A stretch of DNA of 64,000 bases from Scilla litardierei (taxonomy: Eukaryota; Streptophyta; Magnoliopsida; Asparagales; Asparagaceae), in the NCBI GenBank assembly GCA_030789695.1, contig CM061142.1, positions 360,368,257 through 360,432,256 of the forward strand. The letters run 5' to 3'. A model generated the notes under the pieces. That model was given only the letters and a program-made list of their open reading frames with translations. It had not been told where the DNA came from and did no database searches. Shown piece after piece: positions 32,621 through 42,942 of this stretch; position 1 is the stretch's first letter; every line of letters starts with the position of its first letter. The position numbers and the translations under genes are program-made.

Positions 32621-35600
32621 AAGGAGTTTCTATGTTCATGCTAGACCACACATTTGAATCTCATCCAAATAATTACCTTGGTCTATATGAATCCATTTGT
32701 CTTGCCAGGATCTTATCCAGCTCATCGTTCTGACTAGAGACCTAAAACAATATCCGTTACGTACTTACGAGAATGCTCCAAAATAGTCACTGGTCATCCG
32801 CACGGTTCATAATCGTTTCTGATAAAGTGTCAAACTCTTTGACCACTTTATCAAAACGTATGTTCTGGCTCCTTGATGCCCTGCATGCCTCATATTCGCT
32901 CCCACTGACCTTGAAAATTCTCAGGTTGATTCATATAAGTTTGTTCTTCTAAATCATATTTAGAAAACAGCATTTACATGCATATACCAGTTTTCATAGT
33001 CATCATGAGCATTGTCATCGAGACTGATCCAAATAGATCCACTTTTCATATTCACAGATTGTCATCATGAGCATTCCAGTTTTTATATTCACAGATTCAC
33101 TTTCAACTACCACTTCCCTTGGGTACGTCTTCTAAGGTTCATACTTTATTTACATGCAAGTACCCTTTTCAGATTGCATCAAGCCATTTCTTAGAGTAAC
33201 TACTCCGAATGGCATCTGGGAAGTTGTATAGGCCATCATCAACTATGATATTTTACTCGATTCCTTCGGATCACGAGGCTCATGTAATCCTATGACTTTC
33301 TAACGATTGATTTGAAAAATAGCTTATTTATAAGGTCCTCACAGAACCTTATCAAGAACCTAGATATTATTTTCTGGGGCTTAACTCAAAAGGAGGTTTG
33401 TAACTCAAAGTCACTTGCCAAGTATTACATCATGTCTAACAAAGTGTGATTCATGATCTCCAACACATTGGTGTGTTAAAATACTTGACCTGAGAGAAAA
33501 TCTCATTTTCTTTTAATTACGCGAGAATTACATAGTTAAGTAATCTCCTCTTCGATCTGATCGAAGTAGTTCAAATACTTCTATCATTGTGTTCTTTATT
33601 TTATCAGACTTGTGTTTCATCAAGAACACATGTTGTAATAAAATAAGTATAACATATCTAGGCTAATTTAGACTTGGGTTTGGATATATACATATGTACA
33701 AGACCATGAGTTCTCCAACTCATTCTCCCACTGTCTTACAGAAGGAGTTTGGCCATCATACATTTGAGATAAGACTTACAAATGTCTTTCGACTCATAAT
33801 ACGAGAGGTCAAGAGCCCTCTCTTTAAGTGACTTGTCAAGTCTGTTCTCTTCGCTACGGCCTAGTCTACTTTGCCATAGATAAGTTTTCTATAACTTGTG
33901 CATTCATGTATTAACACCTAATACAATAGCATTATATAAATTACTCACACCGAAACATTGCTTCAAAGCAAGGAGACGACATTCGATAAAATGTGTTAGA
34001 CGTTCTCTATGGTCCAAGAAATAACACTTGCTCCTTTTTCCAACACGTATGACAATCTATTCCTTTTGTATAACAATTATCCTACAACTGTGACATCAAA
34101 TATGTCATATTTGCAGTTCCTCCTACTTTTGCCTTTTCTTATGATAGATAAAACTTTATTTCTCAATGAATTTTTCTTAGTGCCTTCTCTTTTCTAAATC
34201 ACATTTAGACATTACGCGTCCCAACAGAAATATTAGATGTGCAAGCATCTCATGTATCTAAATGCTTGCGCTTTACAACCTTGAGTGTGCTCAACAAGTT
34301 GCTCGTCTTAAGATCCGATTGGGATACATAGTCTTGCACCACTCATGCCCTCATCTTCAAGCCAAACAGTTTGCACGAAGTTCCATACCTTGCAAATAGA
34401 ATGTATTGGGTCTAGTGCTTCAAGGAAGTCATTGTCCTTAAGTCAGTGTTAAAAAGGACACTTTAATGTCAGTGAGAACATATTTTAGTCTATCAAATAG
34501 AATTTGAGTTTATATTCCTTAATCAATCTTCTTGACCATTTAGCCTATTCTCTTAGGATATTATAATTTGGATTCCAGTGATAAAACATAGAACTACCCT
34601 ACTTAAGCATACGTTCAATTTTAAATATAGATAGAATGGATTTTATCTAACTATATTCTCCCACTATTTTAGCGATCATTTTAAGCCATAATAATGAACG
34701 ATTTTAATAATTAAATTAAAATTAGTGGGAACGAGACCCAACCACCACGAGATTCACACCCTCGAGTGTGCTCAACAAGTTGCTTTACTCTGTGATTGGT
34801 AGATGACTCTTTATCAATTAAATGATATGTGATTCCCTTATCAGTTTCTACCCATATCCACTTATGATCATGAGTGTGCTCATTAAAATCATAATGACTA
34901 ATCTAGTCGGACCCTTGTTTTTGTGTCTAGCCTAACTTACGCTGACGCTCGGTGTTTACACGACACAACAGTTTAGGTTAAGTTTAGATTACATCACATG
35001 TATTAAGAAGTTGGTTTACATAAGGTAGCCATGCCATAGCTTGATTGTGCTCAACAACTACACCACGGAACCTATAGTTGCCAACCTCAAAAACAAGGAT
35101 GGCTAAAACTAATCTTGCAGAAGATTTTAAACGTATTAGACTAAATGTGATCAATGGTTTCATATGATAATAATTCTCATCATTGTGGTCCAGCGAAACA
35201 CGGCCAGGGATTTGGCTAGGCCAGAATCACTATCCCCAATCAAGCTAGAGTAATCCACTACACTAGTCACAAAAACACTAGACCGGTTCATGATCCTTTA
35301 AGGATACGAATTATTTATATGTGTAATATCGATTTAATATAGCTTCATTAAAACTAGTTAATCCTATCAATTAGTTGAATCCTAAAATTTAAAATTATTA
35401 GGATTGGTTAATAACTTTTATTAAAGTTCTTATCAACTATAAGGAATTATCGTGCTATCCTAATCAAGTATTAGGGATTTAAAAAATTCAAGTTGCAACA
35501 GTTTAAATCATAGCCTGGTTTTCAAATTTATTATTAGAACAATTAAAAATAACAATTATTGGAGAGGGTTACCCTAATCAAGAATTAGGAATTTAATTGG

Positions 35601-35628
35601 TGCAACATTTTTTAAATCATAGCATGTC
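32621..35628 (-). other. E interior, highly decayed, no recognisable gene
   Basis: About 3 kb of AT-rich sequence has no frame longer than about 80 codons and no motif I can assign. The phrase TGTGCTCAACAAGTTGCT is repeated near 34288 and 34768, with shorter versions near 34875 and 35047. It ends at ATGTC (35624-35628), the F target duplication. Confidence 0.6.
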
Positions 35629-36367
35629 TGTTGGTGCACGGGTACGACCCACGAAACGGTGTCAAGATATGCAGCCCATTTAGGGCCTACAATCTGCAAT
35701 CTGCCATTAATGCGGAGTAATACTCAGTCAAGCGAATGGCTCACTCGACTGTTAGACTCCCACTGATACTCAGGGAGGAGTTAATGAGACCGAGTAAATA
35801 GGAAGCCGTTATCATCAATCCCGGAGAAGATCCCGCCCAATACAATGAGGGTTGGTTATTCGCGATCATCAGACCACATCTATAAATACCCGAAAGGACA
35901 ATGCTAAAAGGGTTCCAACTCCCAAGGTACAAGACCTAATACACGGATATTACCTATTCCAAATTATATTTCTTGCACAAAAGAGCTTGCGATGCAAGAC
36001 CTGAGACGAGGCTCCGTGGGTCGATCTCAGCTGCTCCAAGCTCCCTCCCTCTCTTAAGTCCCATTGTAACTTAAGCATCGAACATGATTTGGGTCAGGGC
36101 CCAGATCCGAGCCCCATAACGCTTTCCTATGGTGTAGATCATCGAGTCCCGATCCAGCGAGGAGGTCGTGTCCGAGCTTCTCAATATCGATCGATCGAGG
36201 CTTGACTCGTTCAAGGGTCGAACGAGCATCGCAAGTCGACTACCATCCACCAACGACCCTAGTTATTTCAACCTAGGGTCCCACTCAACCGCCTAACGAG
36301 GCTCTAACTCAACAAGAAGGGGTCCACATCAGCATCTTGATTGTTTAGGTCAGTTTTGGCCTTAATA
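35629..36367 (+). repeat. F 5' LTR (739 bp)
   Basis: It starts TGTTGGTGCAC with TATA box TATAAATA at about 35881. It ends GGCCTTAATA, where the 3' LTR keeps GGCCTTACCA. It is homologous throughout to 53063-53814. Confidence 0.88.
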
Positions 36368-36368
36368 G

Positions 36369-36384
36369 TTTGCGCCATCTGTGG
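36369..36384 (+). other. F primer-binding site
   Basis: TTTGCGCCATCTGTGG lies just after the LTR. It is a slightly decayed form of the TTTGGCGCCGTCTGTGG-type PBS common in plant Tat and Athila elements. Confidence 0.65.
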
Positions 36385-36423
36385 AAAAGGGAGTCGGCAT
36401 CTTAGTCAACAAAGCATTTCGAG

Positions 36424-36684
36424 CATGTCAACTAACCCATCAACATTCTCCAGAGATGCATTGATGCCACCCAGCATCAATACCCTCAACATGATAACGG
36501 GAGGCCCACCACACCCGGAGCTATCAACCCCACTCCAAAACTTTTACGACGAAAGGTTAATGACAATATCCGTGGGTAGAAAGCACCCCATAGACTCTAC
36601 ACCTCCTATATCCTTCTCAAGTGAAGTTCTAGAGTGTGTAGAACTGCCACATGATAATGCCATCATCATCGCTGGCACCATCAA
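36424..36684 (+). pseudogene. F gag/protease N-terminal remnant, cut by LARD3
   Basis: The frame starts MSTNPSTFSRDALMPPS and within about 25 codons passes to the pre-protease linker (NMITGGPP, then ISFSSEVLECVELPHDNAI). Almost the whole gag (capsid and zinc knuckle) has therefore been deleted. The frame is broken after IIIAGTIN by LARD3; the protease resumes at 45935. The predicted frame reading on to 36769 is LARD3 sequence. Confidence 0.7.
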
Positions 36685-37346
36685 TGTAACGGCCTGTTTC
36701 TATCGTACCTTCTTCGTGCACGTGCTTTTGATCGTGCACGTGTTTATTTTAGACTTTATTTGTTTTTGAACGTTTTTGTGTGATATGTCGTCGTGATCGT
36801 CTCTGAAAGTATTAGATTGCGAAATGACTTTGGAACGACATATCTCGAGTCGTTCTTCCGCGATACTAACTTATTTGACGTGACGTCGCGACTTTCTGTT
36901 TTGACGCGAGACGTTTCTATTTTTAGTTTCGTCCCTCGACGTCGAAATTTAGATCCGTCTTCTCCACTATCTTTCTTTAGTCATCTAGAACACCCCATAA
37001 TTATTTTAAAATTTTTGGACTTAATTTAACCTATTTTCCATTTTTTTGGAAGTTTTAAATAATTTTAAAACCTATTTTTATAAAAGTTTTAATTACAATA
37101 AAATTACTATAGTATAATAATGTATTAAGGAATTTTTTGGCAAAATTTTAGAATTTTTGGCCGCACCCATTTTGCGTGAGGGAGAGGAGAGTATTTTTAA
37201 CTAAATTAATTATTTTTTAAATTATTTTAATAAAGTTTTTCCGAACCCAAACCCTAAACCTAACTCTAACCTATTTAAGTTAGCCCTAGGCAAAGTTTTT
37301 TCGTCATTACTCAAAACCCTAGCCGCCGTTTCCTCTTCCAAAGCTT

Positions 37347-37764
37347 CGTCGCAACGTTGCGACGATCGCAACGTGCACGACCGGAGCTCTCCCCCGCATT
37401 TCCCAGCGCACGACCGGAGCAAGCCCCCGCATCGCCACTTGCAGCGCCCGCTGCATCGCCCCCCCGCTGTCGCCCGCTCCGACCGAGAGCACCACTCGGT
37501 CAGACCGAGCGCCCGCTCCGCACCCCGCTTCGTTGCCACCGCTCCGCACCCGCTAGCGCCTGACCGAAGCCGCTCCCCGCTCCGACCGAGAGAACAGCCC
37601 GCGCTGCTCCGCTTCGTTGCAAGCTGCAATGTTGCAGCTTGGCCGCCCGCTGCGACCGATGGGATCTGTCGGTCTGACCGACAGAAACCCTCGCACCGCC
37701 GCTGCAACCGAGCCCCCCACATCGCCAGTGCACGACCGAGAGCCCCTCTCGGTCTGACCGAGAG
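37347..37764 (+). repeat. LARD3 palindrome cluster downstream of the TATA-like box
   Basis: An 18-base perfect palindrome CGTCGCAACGTTGCGACG lies at 37347-37364. Three palindromes share the core CGGTC(A/T)GACCG with different but matched flanks: CTCGGTC/GACCGAG at 37495-37509, CTGTCGGTC/GACCGACAG at 37666-37684 and CTCTCGGTC/GACCGAGAG at 37746-37764. They would lie in the transcribed R/U5 region. Confidence 0.7.
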
Positions 37765-38670
37765 GAACCCCCGCACCGACCAAGTCCGACCGACCGTACT
37801 TCGTCGCAACATCATTTCTCCCACACCAACTTCTGTGGTGGGCCCCCCAAGTGCTCCTGAGGTGTTGTGGGCCCCCTTGGACCCCTAGCACTGCTGTGGG
37901 CCCCACTTGGACGTCCCACTTCGCGGATTTGCCGTCTACGACGTTGCGACACGTCGTAGGCCTTCGTCGCAAGTTCAGACTTTTGGAGAATCGTGCGAGG
38001 ACCAGATCTGAAGCTGAGGAGCTCTCCGATCAGACTCGACATCCATTCTACGGCAAACTCCGGTTCAGGTTGGTTCCCCGAAACTCGTAGAAACCCCCAC
38101 AATAGCTGACTGAACCCTAAACTAAAAAACCGTCAACTTGAACTAAATTTACTTTTCAGCTCCTGTAAAACGTTGTACGAACATAGAAAATCGACGAACG
38201 GACTAATTTGACTGTGCACATAGGATAGATCGTCGATTAGGCTGAAACATCAAAAAAGTGACTTTTGACGAATAGGATAGTCTTGAAAACCTAGAAATGA
38301 ACCCTAATAGGATTTGATGAATTTGAGACCTGACATCGTCGCCGTGGCGATATTTCAGACGGACTTCTGCGGACGAGACGCTTGGACGAGACGCTTCGAG
38401 AGGACGACGCACTCGCCGTTTCAGGCAAGTGTACCCACTTGCGTTTTTGACCGTGCTTTGGTCTTAGGTTGCTAGAACTGTTAGACTGTGAATGTATAGA
38501 GCCGGACGTGAAATGATAGCGTCCGGGACGACTCCTGATGGCTCAGACTTGACGACGAAGTCTGAGCCTGACAACAACAAATTTTGATGATGTAGGGCTA
38601 TCATGTGTGTGCGTGTGTGTGGACACCCTAGAATAACCTTTCCTGTCGTGTCACGTCACGTCCCGTCTTG

Positions 38671-38899
38671 CACAGCCCGCTGGACAATATGGCACTCGCC
38701 GAGTGATCCCTTGTACTGATTCACAGCCTGCGGGCAATAGGGCACTCTCCAAGTTGAGAGAGTGATCCCTTGTACTGATACACAGCCCGAGGGCAATAGG
38801 GCACTCTCCAAGTGGAGAGAGTGATCCCTTGTACGGATTCTCAGCCTGCGGGCAATAGGGCACTCGCCAAGCTAGAGCGAGTGATCCCTTGTACTGGTG
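38671..38899 (+). repeat. Tandem repeat of four units (about 59 bp), each with a hairpin
   Basis: The units start near 38671 (shorter), 38722, 38781 and 38840. Each contains GGGCAATAGGGCACT and GTGATCCCTTGTAC. The hairpin stems are CACTCTC/GAGAGTG in units 2 and 3 and CACTCGC/GCGAGTG in unit 4, a compensatory change. The same array is at about 44942-45170 in the 3' LTR. Confidence 0.8.
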
Positions 38900-39663
38900 T
38901 CATGTCTTGTCTTGTCTTGGGGTTTGGGGTTGGGTTGAGCGTGCGCACGGCAAGAGGGTCTGATCCCCCTCGAACCGTAAGGCGTGAACCCTTTCGTGTC
39001 ACACTTGTCTTGTCCTGCCTTGTTTCCGTCACGTCCCGTCTTGTCTTGACACCTGTAGGTTAGTCCCGTAGTTGGTAGCACACGCTACGACTACTACTTG
39101 TCCCGTTTTACTTTCCTGCTACGTTACTTCTCTTGTACTTGTTGTAACCTCAGCATGCTAATCAACCAGTAAACCGTTGTTTAAAGTTCGGTGCACTTGC
39201 AGTAAAGTCTAACCCTTCTTGTAGACTTTACCTGACGTACAGTTCCTTTTTCTTGGGTGCTGTACGTCAGGTGTTCAGCCAGAGATCGTGGACAAGGCAG
39301 ACTCGCTGGAGTACGTGGAGCCGAGGACGTCGTCATCAGAGTACGTACCTGACAAGGACCAGACCTTGAGGTCTTTTAGTCGCCACTTACAGAGGTTATT
39401 ACTTCCAGCTTTCTTTTAGATAGTCCGTTGCCATGCTTAGGCTTCTTTCAGACTTTGTACTTGTTGGATATTATATCTCTAAATTAATGAATGCAATATC
39501 TTTTCCGTACTTTTGTTGTTTCGAACTATAAAAATGCAAGAACCTGAAAATCTTTTAAAATGGTACCTCTACAGACGCTTATTGGGTCCGAGCTTCTCAG
39601 CTCTGGCCTAAGCGGGCCTCGTCACGTTTCGCTTCCGTCCATTTTAGGAAGCGGGGCGTGACA

Positions 39664-42600
39664 GGTTTTAGTGGTGGCCCATGCAGGTCTTGCAAAAGTT
39701 CTGAACAATAAAAGTACAGCATTCATTTGATATCCACGTACAAGTCTGAATTAGTTTCCCAGTCTTAGATAGTAGGAAGACTTAGGTAGACGTCCCAGGT
39801 TGATAGTCGGACGCCTTGGTTAAGATTTAGTCGTCCTCGTCCTAGACTATTTTAGCATCCCCATTTGATTCTGATTGTATTAGATATCTAGAGTCCTTCT
39901 TTTAGTTAGCCGCTCGTCCAGCTCCATCGACTTCGGGCCCAGTAGAACGTAACCTCGATTCTCTTAGGAACTTTCTCTTTAGATCCTGATTATATTCTAG
40001 TTCATTAGGAAGTCTTAGAGCTGAGTTGTCCTAAATCTTTAGACGACCCGATGATTAGAACCCTTGTCCTCTAGCATCCCTCTGATCCTTGCAAATTTTG
40101 TGCTATCGACCATAGAGTCCCATCGTAGCCCTTCACGATTCATATCTTACGCGTAATCTTCATGCGATCATTTTTTTCCTTTCTCTCGATTCTCGTGATC
40201 GTTTCCTGACGATCATCATCGATCCTACGAATCCCTTCCTTGACCAATTCTACCTCCTCTAAAATTATTTTCGACTTTCCTTATTAAATTTTCGCTCTGA
40301 CTTGATTTCTTTGAAAACCCCTATATTATATATTTAAAATTTGTTGTTTTGGATCGAGTTAAAACTTTTAATTGACTTGGAGCTTTACGTAAATGTTTTG
40401 AGTCAATATCTCGCATTATTTGCCTTGTTTCCGAAATATATATATTACTTTTATAAACTACACAATTTATTTCTGCTATCTTGTATTTATTTTCAAAATT
40501 TCCCTTTTCCCAAAACCTGCTTCCTTTAAAAGTATTTTCGAAATTCATTATTAAATTCTCCGCCGAATTTGACTTCTTTGAAAACTTTTATTAATTATTT
40601 AAAATTTCTTATTTTCGGTTAAGTTAAAATTCTTTCGCAAATTTTGAAACCTTTCGGTCGTAAAAGTTTTAAGTTAAGACCTCGTACTTATTTTCAAATC
40701 AGTATCCATCGAATTTTAGTTTTAAAACTTTGTTATCATTTCGGGAATTCAATATCTCATTTTTCTACCTACGAAATTTATTTTAACCATTTACGTACGT
40801 ACTTTAGAATATTTTTCTAAAACAAAGGGGGATTTTAAATTTCTTACATATAAACATCTCTATGTTCATCGTGCTCATACTTCAAGAACCTTTGTTTAAA
40901 TTCATTTTCATTTACAAAACAATCGCTACCTCATCCCACTTTTATTTCCTTTATTTCTTGTTTTCGAAACCCATTATTAAATTCTTCGCTCGGTTTAACT
41001 TCCTTGAAAACCCTTTATTATATATATTTAAAATTTATTGCTTTTCGATTAAAAGTTCATTCTTAGATTTTGAAATCTCCTTGGTCGTCAATTTTCAAGT
41101 TACTATCTGGAAATTATTTCAAATCGGTATCTTTCATATTTTCATTTTTAAAACCGTGTTAACATTTTGATAATTCAATTTATATTTTTCTGGACTACCC
41201 GATCTATTTCTAAATCACTTACAGTTCATACTTTTAAAATATTTTCTGGACTAGGTGGAACTTCAATTATTTTTATTATTATTATCATATCTGATCTATG
41301 TTCCTCGTGACCACATTTCAAAAGCTTTGTGAAAACTTATTTCCATTTGCAAAACAATCGTTTTCCACCCAACCAACTACCTCCTTATCTTGCCTTATTT
41401 GAACTCGTTCCTTCCGATCTTATTTCGTTCCGCTTTTGATTTAGTTTTCTTTCCTTCTTTTATCTAGACATTAGACCTTGTAGTTATCCATGCTATCCCC
41501 AGTTTAGGAGTAGGCCCTCTGGTAGGTGATGTCGTTGCAGTGCCTGAGTATAGATAGAGTGTGTAGACCTGTGTGAGTGTGTCATCTTTAGGATTCTGAT
41601 GTTTGTCTCCTGCGTCTTGAATGTGTACCTAGTGTTAACCATGGTAAGCTGGAAGTTGTCTGAATGACGGTATTCATACTTATATGAATGGTGTCATCGC
41701 AGGCAGATCCTTAGACCGAGTTTTAATTTTAATGAATGGTTTATCTTGGTTGTATGTGAATCATATCAAAACTTTGTTTTTTTTTTCAAAACCAAATCTT
41801 TAAAGTTTTAAAACTAGCTCACAAGATCACAAATCACTTAACCTCCCTCATCCATTACCGCAACACCACACGTTTTTCCCCAAATGTTTTAAAATGTTTC
41901 TTTGGCCTTAAAACTCTCTTTCTCTTCTCTCTTTCTTCCTTAAACAAAATTTTAGTGTTTATGGTTGTTATATTAATTAGGGCTAGCTATTATCGTTATA
42001 GGATTTCTGTTTGCAGGTAGGCTTGGAGTGAGATGAGTTTTATTATGGCAATGATTAATTGATTTTGGGAACACAAGGATGATGGATTAGAATATTTTTT
42101 TGGATGAAAAGAATGAACTGTCTCAGACTTATTTATAAAACCGAAGTGTGGTGGACTCAATGGAGAATTCTGTTTGAATGAGATTAAATGCGAGGAGATG
42201 ATGACTTATCAGACTTGAGGCTTAGACGGGTAGTAGATAGGAGTAACTACGGAGAATAGTATGAGTTAGGGTGATCATGAGATTGAGTAGAGCTTATATT
42301 AGCATTGAGACTGATTGATGAATTGACGTGAGAAGGCTTTGAGAATAACACGACGTGTGGAGATTAATGGATGTTTAGGTAGTCGGACTTAATGTTAGTT
42401 GGGATTACTTATAGTGAGTAGGATGAGGGGTAATTCTGACAGATCAAATTATTTGGTGGATGAATTTATGGGGAGATATGACGAGAATGTATTGAAGACA
42501 CGACGATTGCTGATTGGTGAAGGTATTATAGGAGAGACAAATGTTTTTGCCTTGGATTGGTGGATGACTATAATCTCATATTTTTTTGGAGATTTATTAA

Positions 42601-42942
42601 TGTTGGGAAAAGATTTAGCAATTTAAAAGATATTAATGAGCGATGATGATGTTTAGTGGAGTGGTACGATATCAGAACATGATTATTATTATTTTTATGA
42701 GAACTTGGAGTTGGAAATTGGAACGGTAGTGATGGATCTATGTTATTAGGCGGTGAGTTTAGTCTTGGCTTTGCCCAGTGAAAAGATGGATTATGATGGA
42801 TCATTGAGAAATGTTGTTCGAAGTTACAGGATTAGAAATTTTTTTTTGAGTAGGTATGATAGTTGCGGGTATAAGGTTATATGGGAAATTATTACTAGTG
42901 TGAGTGATTCCGAGGGCGGAATCATTTCTAAGGTGGGTAGAA
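39664..42942 (+). other. LARD3 non-coding interior
   Basis: The leader GGTTTTAGTGGTGGCCCATG at 39664 is followed by blocks shared with LARD1 (CGGGCCCAGTAGAA near 39935, CATGCGATCAT near 40160). Then come AT-rich sequence, a purine-rich stretch (about 42000-42900) and the PPT AAGGTGGGTAGAA (42930-42942). It has no gene and lacks the TG/TA-alternating tract of LARD1. Confidence 0.8.

Larger units (their letters stand above)
36685..39663 (+). repeat. LARD3 5' LTR (2979 bp)
   Basis: It begins TGTAACGGCC and ends GGGGCGTGACA, preceded by a CGCTTCC/GGAAGCG hairpin (about 39630-39653). The TATA-like CTATTTAAG is at 37271-37279. The GC-rich block 37320-37990 is full of perfect palindromes. A four-unit hairpin tandem repeat occupies 38671-38899. 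The 200-codon minus frame at 37222-37824 is shortened and altered in the other LTR and is not called. Confidence 0.9.

Noticed and set aside
32621..35628. Possible host gene in the long stretch between LARD1 and F
   Set aside because: It lies between the two E LTR segments and the E PBS side, has only short frames, and the piece beside the LTR resembles a copia pol end. It is the decayed E interior.
36341..36769. A continuous 142-codon ORF across the F/LARD3 junction as a gene fusion
   Set aside because: The last about 28 codons are LARD3 LTR sequence read through by chance; the element boundary at 36684/36685 is proven by the ATCAA duplication.
37222..37824. A 200-codon minus-strand frame in the LARD3 5' LTR
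   Set aside because: It lies in a GC-rich palindromic block. The copy in the 3' LTR (43479-43991) is shorter and altered by indels, the composition is Arg/Ser/Gly-rich, and other frames there are equally long. No family is recognisable.
38651..38863. A minus-strand frame with repeated peptide units in LARD3
   Set aside because: The peptide repeats only mirror the 59-bp DNA tandem repeat, which is better explained by hairpin conservation.
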